Assembly (NCBI RefSeq): GCF_002295105.1
Contig: NZ_NSGH01000002.1
Location: 124,001-188,000 of the forward strand
Length of the DNA stretch: 64,000 nt
From: Salimicrobium humidisoli
Lineage (GTDB): Bacteria > Bacillota > Bacilli > Bacillales > Halobacillaceae
Direction of reading: 5' to 3'
Shown: in pieces, positions 59,682 to 64,000 of the stretch
Position numbering within the stretch: the stretch's first letter is position 1
Layout of the letters: each line of letters starts with the position of its first letter
The notes under the pieces: model-generated
What the model was told of the DNA's origin: nothing
Seen by the model: the letters and a program-made list of their open reading frames with translations, nothing else
Databases searched by the model: none
Made by a program: the position numbers and the translations under genes

Positions 59682-59753
59682 AAAATTAATTCTAAAATAT
59701 AAATTAAATCAAAAATCTTATGCAACGAAATATATTAATCAAGGAGATTGAAT

Positions 59754-60713
59754 ATGCAGGAAGACTTACAAACGATAGATGTGCATCTGGACAGTCCCGA
59801 AGAAGCTCTCACGCTGTTCGGGACGGAGGACAGAAACCTTAAACAGATGGAAGAACAGTTAAGTGTAACTATTGTTTCCAGGGGAGAAAAAGTGAACGTT
59901 TCCGGTGTTCCGGAACACGTAGCCATCGTAGAAGATGTTATCGGTTCCCTGCTGGCGCTCATACGCAAAGGCCTCAGTGTTACGGAGAGAGACATTGTAT
60001 ACGCCATTGAGCTTGCTAAAAAAGGTAAAATTAATCAGTTCGAAGCATTGTACGAAGATGAGATAACGAGAAACGCCAAAGGAAAACCGATTCGTGTGAA
60101 AACACTGGGGCAAAGAGATTATATCAGTGCCATTAAAAGGAATGATCTGACTTTCGGTATAGGCCCTGCCGGGACGGGAAAGACATATCTTGCTGTAGTT
60201 ATGGCTGTCAACGCGCTGAAGAATGGAGACGTCAAGAGAATTGTACTCACCCGGCCTGCTGTCGAAGCCGGAGAAAGTCTCGGTTTCCTGCCCGGAGATC
60301 TGAAAGAGAAGGTCGATCCGTACCTTCGTCCTCTTTACGACTCCTTACATGACTTGTTCGGTGTTGAGCACACGGCAAGACTGATTGAAAGGGGAACGAT
60401 TGAAATTGCACCGCTTGCTTATATGAGAGGACGGACGCTTGACGACGCTTTCGCTCTTCTTGACGAAGCACAGAACACTACGCCGGAGCAGATGAAGATG
60501 TTTTTGACAAGGCTCGGTTTCGGATCGAAAATGATTATTACTGGGGACATAACCCAGGTGGACCTGCCGAAAGGTATGAATTCCGGTCTTATCGAAGCGA
60601 AACAGAAGCTGTCGAAGGTGAAAGGAAGCTCTTTCATCCATCTTGATGAAACGGACGTTGTTAGACATCCGCTGGTGCAGCGGATTATTGAAGCGTATGA
60701 AGATAAAGAATAG
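59754..60713 (+). CDS. phoH: PhoH-family ATPase
   Basis: A 319-residue P-loop ATPase/predicted RNA helicase, same length as B. subtilis PhoH. N-terminal KH-like region, Walker A GPAGTGKT (137-144), and Walker B FALLDEAQNTTPEQMKMFL. Linked by context to YbeY and rRNA processing. ATG 59754 is 7 nt after AAGGAG; a TTG at 59748 overlaps the spacer. It is followed directly by ybeY, with no pgpH between. Confidence 0.95.
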   Translation: MQEDLQTIDVHLDSPEEALTLFGTEDRNLKQMEEQLSVTIVSRGEKVNVSGVPEHVAIVEDVIGSLLALIRKGLSVTERDIVYAIELAKKGKINQFEALYEDEITRNAKGKPIRVKTLGQRDYISAIKRNDLTFGIGPAGTGKTYLAVVMAVNALKNGDVKRIVLTRPAVEAGESLGFLPGDLKEKVDPYLRPLYDSLHDLFGVEHTARLIERGTIEIAPLAYMRGRTLDDAFALLDEAQNTTPEQMKMFLTRLGFGSKMIITGDITQVDLPKGMNSGLIEAKQKLSKVKGSSFIHLDETDVVRHPLVQRIIEAYEDKE

Positions 60714-60727
60714 AGGGGGCTGTCAAG

Positions 60728-61198
60728 ATGTTGAAAATCGATTTTCATGATGAAACGAATTCCATCGATGAAGCATTTGTGGATCTGATTGAACGGGTGT
60801 TATCTTTTGCTGCCGAGAAAGAAGGAGTAGCAGGGGATAATGAACTTTCCATTACCTTTGTCAACAATTCGCAGATTCAGGAACTGAACAGAAATTACCG
60901 GCAGATAGATCAGCCGACAGATGTTCTCTCCTTCCCTATGCTTGAAGAAGGGGATGATGAGCTTGAGGCCATCGACGAAGATATGCCACGAATGCTCGGG
61001 GATATCGTTATCTCCGTTGATAAAGCAAATGAGCAGGCGGACGATTACGACCATTCTCTAGAGAGGGAGTTTTCTTTTCTTGCCCTTCACAGCCTCCTGC
61101 ATCTGCTCGGTTATGATCATGAAAAGGAAGAGGACGAAAAGAAAATGTTCAAACGTCAAGAGGACATATTGAATGAATTCGGACTTGAAAGGAAGTAA
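60728..61198 (+). CDS. ybeY: Endoribonuclease YbeY
   Basis: Zinc endoribonuclease for 16S rRNA 3' maturation and ribosome quality control, 156 residues. The metal site is His121-x3-His125-x5-His131 in ALHSLLHLLGYDH, preceded by QPTDVLSFP. It overlaps dgkA by 26 nt. Confidence 0.95.
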   Translation: MLKIDFHDETNSIDEAFVDLIERVLSFAAEKEGVAGDNELSITFVNNSQIQELNRNYRQIDQPTDVLSFPMLEEGDDELEAIDEDMPRMLGDIVISVDKANEQADDYDHSLEREFSFLALHSLLHLLGYDHEKEEDEKKMFKRQEDILNEFGLERK

Positions 61199-61541
61199 AC
61201 GAAATAAGCGGATAGGTTTCCGCTTCGCCCTGTCGGGTATCCTTGCCGTGGTAAAGGCAGAGAGGAATTTGAAAATCCACTGTTTTGCCTCTGTAGCCGT
61301 ACTTTTAACAGGAATCTTCCTTTCCATTTCACCGGTTGAGTGGGCAGTATTGTTTTTGACGATGGGACTCGTCCTGTCCCTGGAGGTCGTCAACTCTGTA
61401 ATAGAACGGGTGATGGATTTCATTCATCCGTCCTATCATCAGGAAGTGAAAGTGATTAAAGATGCTTCAGCCGGAGCAGTTCTTATTGCTGCATGTTTTG
61501 CAGTAATGATTGCTCTGGTAATTTTCGTGCCAAATTTGTAA
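61173..61541 (+). CDS. dgkA: Undecaprenol/diacylglycerol kinase DgkA
   Basis: A 122-residue, three-span membrane kinase. The family motif is SLEVVNSVIERVMD, preceded by KAERNLKIH; the C-terminus KDASAGAVLIAA also fits. In Gram-positives such enzymes mainly phosphorylate undecaprenol. It begins inside ybeY. In B. subtilis cdd comes before era; here era starts 16 nt after dgkA. Confidence 0.93.
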   Translation: MNSDLKGSKRNKRIGFRFALSGILAVVKAERNLKIHCFASVAVLLTGIFLSISPVEWAVLFLTMGLVLSLEVVNSVIERVMDFIHPSYHQEVKVIKDASAGAVLIAACFAVMIALVIFVPNL

Positions 61542-61557
61542 GTATGGAGGATGACAT

Positions 61558-62460
61558 ATGTCAGATACGTTTAAGTCCGGCTTCACAGCCATCGTGGGCA
61601 GGCCCAATGTGGGGAAATCCACATTCATGAACCGTGTGATCGGTGAAAAAATTGCCATTATGAGTGATAAGGCGCAGACGACAAGAAACAGAATACAGGG
61701 TGTATATACCGATGAAGACAGCCAAATAGTTTTCATTGATACCCCGGGCATCCATAAACCGAAACATAAGCTCGGGAACTATATGGTCAATACTGCTGAG
61801 CAGACGTTGAACGAAGTGGATATTATTTTATTTATGATAAACGCCGAGGAAGGTTATGGGCGTGGCGACCAGTTCATTGTGGACCGTCTGAAGAACGTGG
61901 ATCGCCCCGTCTATCTGATCATCAACAAGATCGACCGCGTGCATCCTGATAAGCTGATTACGCTTATTGAGCAGTACAGAGAACTGATGGAGTTCACAGA
62001 AATCGTTCCCATCTCTGCTCTGGAAGGAAACAATGTCGACCATCTTCTCACAGTTATCAAAGGCCATCTTGAAGAAGGGCCGCAATACTATCCGGAAGAT
62101 CAGATTACAGATCATCCCGAGCGATTTGTTATAAGTGAATTCATAAGAGAGAAAGTTCTGCACCTGACAAGAGAAGAAATTCCCCACTCCATCGCGGTAA
62201 AGATAGAGGGAATAGATGAAGAGGAGAATGGTTCTCTTCACATTCAGGCAATTATAGTTGTAGAAAGAAAGTCACAGAAGGGTATAATCATCGGAAAGCA
62301 GGGGAGCATGCTGAAAGAAGTGGGGACAAGAGCCCGAAAAGACATAGAAGCGCTCCTCGGAAGCAAAGTTTTTCTTGAGCTTTGGGTGAAAGTTCAGAAA
62401 GACTGGAGAAACCGGTCGATTGATCTGAATGACTTCGGATACAGAGAAGATGACTATTAA
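61558..62460 (+). CDS. era: GTPase Era
   Basis: Ribosome-assembly GTPase, 300 residues. G1 GRPNVGKS (14-21), G3 DTPGIHKP, G4 NKID, and a C-terminal KH domain with [12 protein letters not shown] that binds the 16S rRNA 3' end. Ribosome-binding site TGGAGGATG is close upstream. Confidence 0.97.
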   Translation: MSDTFKSGFTAIVGRPNVGKSTFMNRVIGEKIAIMSDKAQTTRNRIQGVYTDEDSQIVFIDTPGIHKPKHKLGNYMVNTAEQTLNEVDIILFMINAEEGYGRGDQFIVDRLKNVDRPVYLIINKIDRVHPDKLITLIEQYRELMEFTEIVPISALEGNNVDHLLTVIKGHLEEGPQYYPEDQITDHPERFVISEFIREKVLHLTREEIPHSIAVKIEGIDEEENGSLHIQAIIVVERKSQKGIIIGKQGSMLKEVGTRARKDIEALLGSKVFLELWVKVQKDWRNRSIDLNDFGYREDDY

Positions 62461-62567
62461 TAGAGACACTCCTCGCCCCGCTTATTTTGAGTGAAATATT
62501 TGCTCCATGGGAGACAGGTTTGAAATGACGGGGAAAGAATCATGAGTGGGAGGACAGGTGAAAGAGT

Positions 62568-63311
62568 TTGTTGGAAAAAATCGAGGGTCTGGTTATCAGG
62601 ACAAGAGATTACGGAGAAACTCATAAAATTGTCACGCTTTGGACACGGGAAAAAGGCAAGATTACTGTAATGGCCCGGGGAGCGAAAAAACCGAGCAGCA
62701 GAATGAGTTCGGTGACCCAGCCCTTTATTTACGGCAACTACCTTATATATATAGGGAGCGGCATGGGATCGATGTCCCAGGGAGAAACTGTCGATTCTTT
62801 TCGTTCAGTGAGGGAAGATATATTAAAGGCGGGATACGCTTCTTTTGCCTGTGAACTCGCTGATAAACTGGTGGAAGAAAAAGAGCCGGACCCATTCCTT
62901 TTCGAACAACTTCTTACAACACTTACCTACATCGATGAAGGCCGGGACCCGGAAATTGTCACGATGATGTTCGAATTGAAAATTTACAGGAAAGCGGGAT
63001 TTGCTCCGGTCCTCTCCAGGTGCATTAATTGTGGAAATTCGGAAGGTCCTTTTTCTTTTTCTGTCGCGGAGGGAGGATATCTCTGCAACAGGTGTAAACA
63101 CGTGGATCCTGATCGTTATGAGTTGTCGGAGAGGTTCAGCAGTCTGCTGCCTCTCCTCGCAGAGATGGACCTGAAGAGACTCGGAAACATATCGATGAAG
63201 AAAGAAAATAAAGAAAAGCTTCGTCAGCTTTTGGACAGATACTACGAACAATACGGAGGGTACTTTCTGAAGTCCCGGAAGTTTTTGAAGCAAATGGATA
63301 AGTTTTATTGA
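62568..63311 (+). CDS. recO: DNA repair protein RecO
   Basis: Loads RecA onto SSB-coated ssDNA in the RecFOR pathway. 247 residues: N-terminal OB fold (IEGLVIRTRDYGETHKIVTL), a helical domain, and a C-terminal Cys-rich motif (CINCG, CNRC) for zinc. The start is TTG 62568, giving ML-EKIEG as in B. subtilis MLTKCEG, with AGGTG 7 nt upstream. No ATG is available near it. The glyQ promoter overlaps its stop codon. Confidence 0.94.
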   Translation: MLEKIEGLVIRTRDYGETHKIVTLWTREKGKITVMARGAKKPSSRMSSVTQPFIYGNYLIYIGSGMGSMSQGETVDSFRSVREDILKAGYASFACELADKLVEEKEPDPFLFEQLLTTLTYIDEGRDPEIVTMMFELKIYRKAGFAPVLSRCINCGNSEGPFSFSVAEGGYLCNRCKHVDPDRYELSERFSSLLPLLAEMDLKRLGNISMKKENKEKLRQLLDRYYEQYGGYFLKSRKFLKQMDKFY

Positions 63312-63337
63312 CAAGTGGAGCTCAGATTATGTATGCT
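63308..63337 (+). promoter_or_regulatory. Promoter of the glyQ T-box transcript
   Basis: Perfect TTGACA overlapping the recO stop, 18-nt spacer, TATGCT. Confidence 0.65.
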
Positions 63338-63343
63338 TTCATA

Positions 63344-63560
63344 TATCATATACATTGTGAAGAAGGGAAGTAGTACTCGGAAGTGGAGATGTCCAGCGAG
63401 GCTGTAACAGGTGCAAGGCAGCCCATTTCCCTCCGAAGAAGGCAGTCCGGAGCAATGATCGGAAAGTGGCTGATACGTCAGGATGTATCGGCAAATAGGG
63501 TGGAACCGCGGAAATCCCGCCCCTATGTCTTAACGGCATAGGGGCGGGATTTTTCGTGCA
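63344..63560 (+). promoter_or_regulatory. T-box leader, glycine specifier, controlling glyQ
   Basis: T-box core AGGGTGGAACCGCGG (63497-63511). The terminator is ATCCCGCCCCTATG and CATAGGGGCGGGAT (about 63514-63550) followed by T's. Stem I carries AGTAGTAC on the 5' side and CCGAAGAAGGCAG on the 3' side, placing the Gly codon GGC at 63441-63443. Confidence 0.93.
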
Positions 63561-63606
63561 GGATGGCGAGTGAAAAGAATTTCTTTAATATACAGGAGGT
63601 AGAGGA

Positions 63607-64000
63607 ATGGATATCCAAACGATGATATTGACTTTGCAGAAACACTGGTCAGACCAGGGGTGCATTTTAATGCAGGCCTACGATACGGAGAAAGGGGCCG
63701 GGACGATGTCCCCTATGACGCTGTTAAGGAGTCTGGGACCGGAACCGTGGAATGTAGCTTATGTGGAACCTTCACGTCGTCCGGCTGACGGAAGATATGG
63801 AGAGAACCCGAACAGACTTTACCAGCACCATCAGTTCCAGGTCATAATGAAACCGTCTCCGGACAACATACAGGAAATATATTTGGAGTCCCTGGAAGCT
63901 CTCGGTATCGACCCGAAGCAGCACGATATCCGTTTTGTGGAGGATAACTGGGAAAACCCTACACTCGGCGCTGCCGGCCTTGGCTGGGAAGTGTGGCTTG
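63607..64000 (+). CDS. glyQ: Glycyl-tRNA synthetase alpha subunit, 3'-truncated
   Basis: The first 131 residues of the alpha subunit of the tetrameric bacterial GlyRS. It begins [19 protein letters not shown] and has [32 protein letters not shown] and [15 protein letters not shown], all highly conserved. ATG follows AGGAGGTAGAGGA. The frame stays open to the window end; glyS presumably follows. Confidence 0.97.
   Translation, partial: MDIQTMILTLQKHWSDQGCILMQAYDTEKGAGTMSPMTLLRSLGPEPWNVAYVEPSRRPADGRYGENPNRLYQHHQFQVIMKPSPDNIQEIYLESLEALGIDPKQHDIRFVEDNWENPTLGAAGLGWEVWL

Noticed and set aside
59509-59751. 80-codon frame between the floA-associated gene and phoH
   Set aside because: It runs through a terminator and has no start signal; no similarity to YqfC or YqfD that I can see.
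62461-62567. Possible yqzL remnant between era and recO
   Set aside because: Only a 13-codon stretch (ending ETGLK) vaguely recalls YqzL; too short to support.

Overview
The window is a chromosomal core segment of a low-to-moderate GC Firmicute of the family Bacillaceae. Three things show this. Gene order follows Bacillus subtilis over long blocks: secDF-recJ-apt-relA-dtd-hisS-aspS-6S RNA, cymR-yrvO-mnmA-yrrB-recD2-alaS-ireB-ruvX-yrzB-mltG, yqeG to holA, lepA to rsmE, and floA to glyQ. Control elements are typical of Gram-positives: three tRNA-sensing T-box leaders, a CIRCE operator, sigma-A promoters and strong Shine-Dalgarno sites. The proteins read like Bacillaceae orthologues. The B. subtilis sporulation genes expected at two syntenic positions (gpr/spoIIP/yqxA and yqfC/yqfD) are absent and a Mrp cation antiporter operon is present. 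I infer a halotolerant or halophilic bacterium that may not sporulate, perhaps near Salimicrobium or Halobacillus. The genus is a guess.

Layout. 1-12 kb: end of secDF, a LapA-like protein, recJ-apt, relA-dtd, an Asp-type T-box driving hisS-aspS, and 6S RNA. 12-20 kb: rarA on the minus strand, then a YczE-like membrane protein overlapping cymR, the cysteine desulfurase/MnmA pair, a TPR protein and recD2. 20-29 kb: T-box-alaS, ireB-ruvX-yrzB, mltG, trmR-udk, greA, yrrS (with a 36-bp tandem repeat) and mtnN. 29-34 kb: a minus-strand Mrp operon in the order A, C, D, E, F, G, with mrpB missing. 34-44.6 kb: yqeG-yqeH-aroE-yhbY-nadD-yqeK-rsfS-yqeM, comEA-EB-EC, tiny yqzM (minus) and holA. 44.7-56.6 kb: rpsT (minus), lepA, hemW, hrcA-grpE-dnaK, dnaJ, prmA-rsmE, deoC and rpsU-yqeY. 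56.7-64 kb: nfeD-floA, an unassigned membrane-anchored protein, phoH-ybeY-dgkA-era-recO and a Gly T-box with the start of glyQ.

The genes serve translation and tRNA modification (five synthetase loci, MnmA, TrmR, LepA, RsfS, Era, YbeY, YqeH, RsmE, PrmA), the stringent response, DNA repair and uptake (RecJ, RarA, RecD2, RecO, ComE), protein folding (HrcA regulon) and cation homeostasis (Mrp). I saw no insertion sequence, prophage, CRISPR array or defence island. The most unusual points are what is missing from otherwise conserved neighbourhoods (mrpB, pgpH, gpr/spoIIP, yqfC/yqfD, trhP1/P2), a nested 56-nt palindrome at the holA stop codon, and a structured but unexplained intergenic region at about 2.05-2.25 kb. 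No wholly new multi-gene system is evident.
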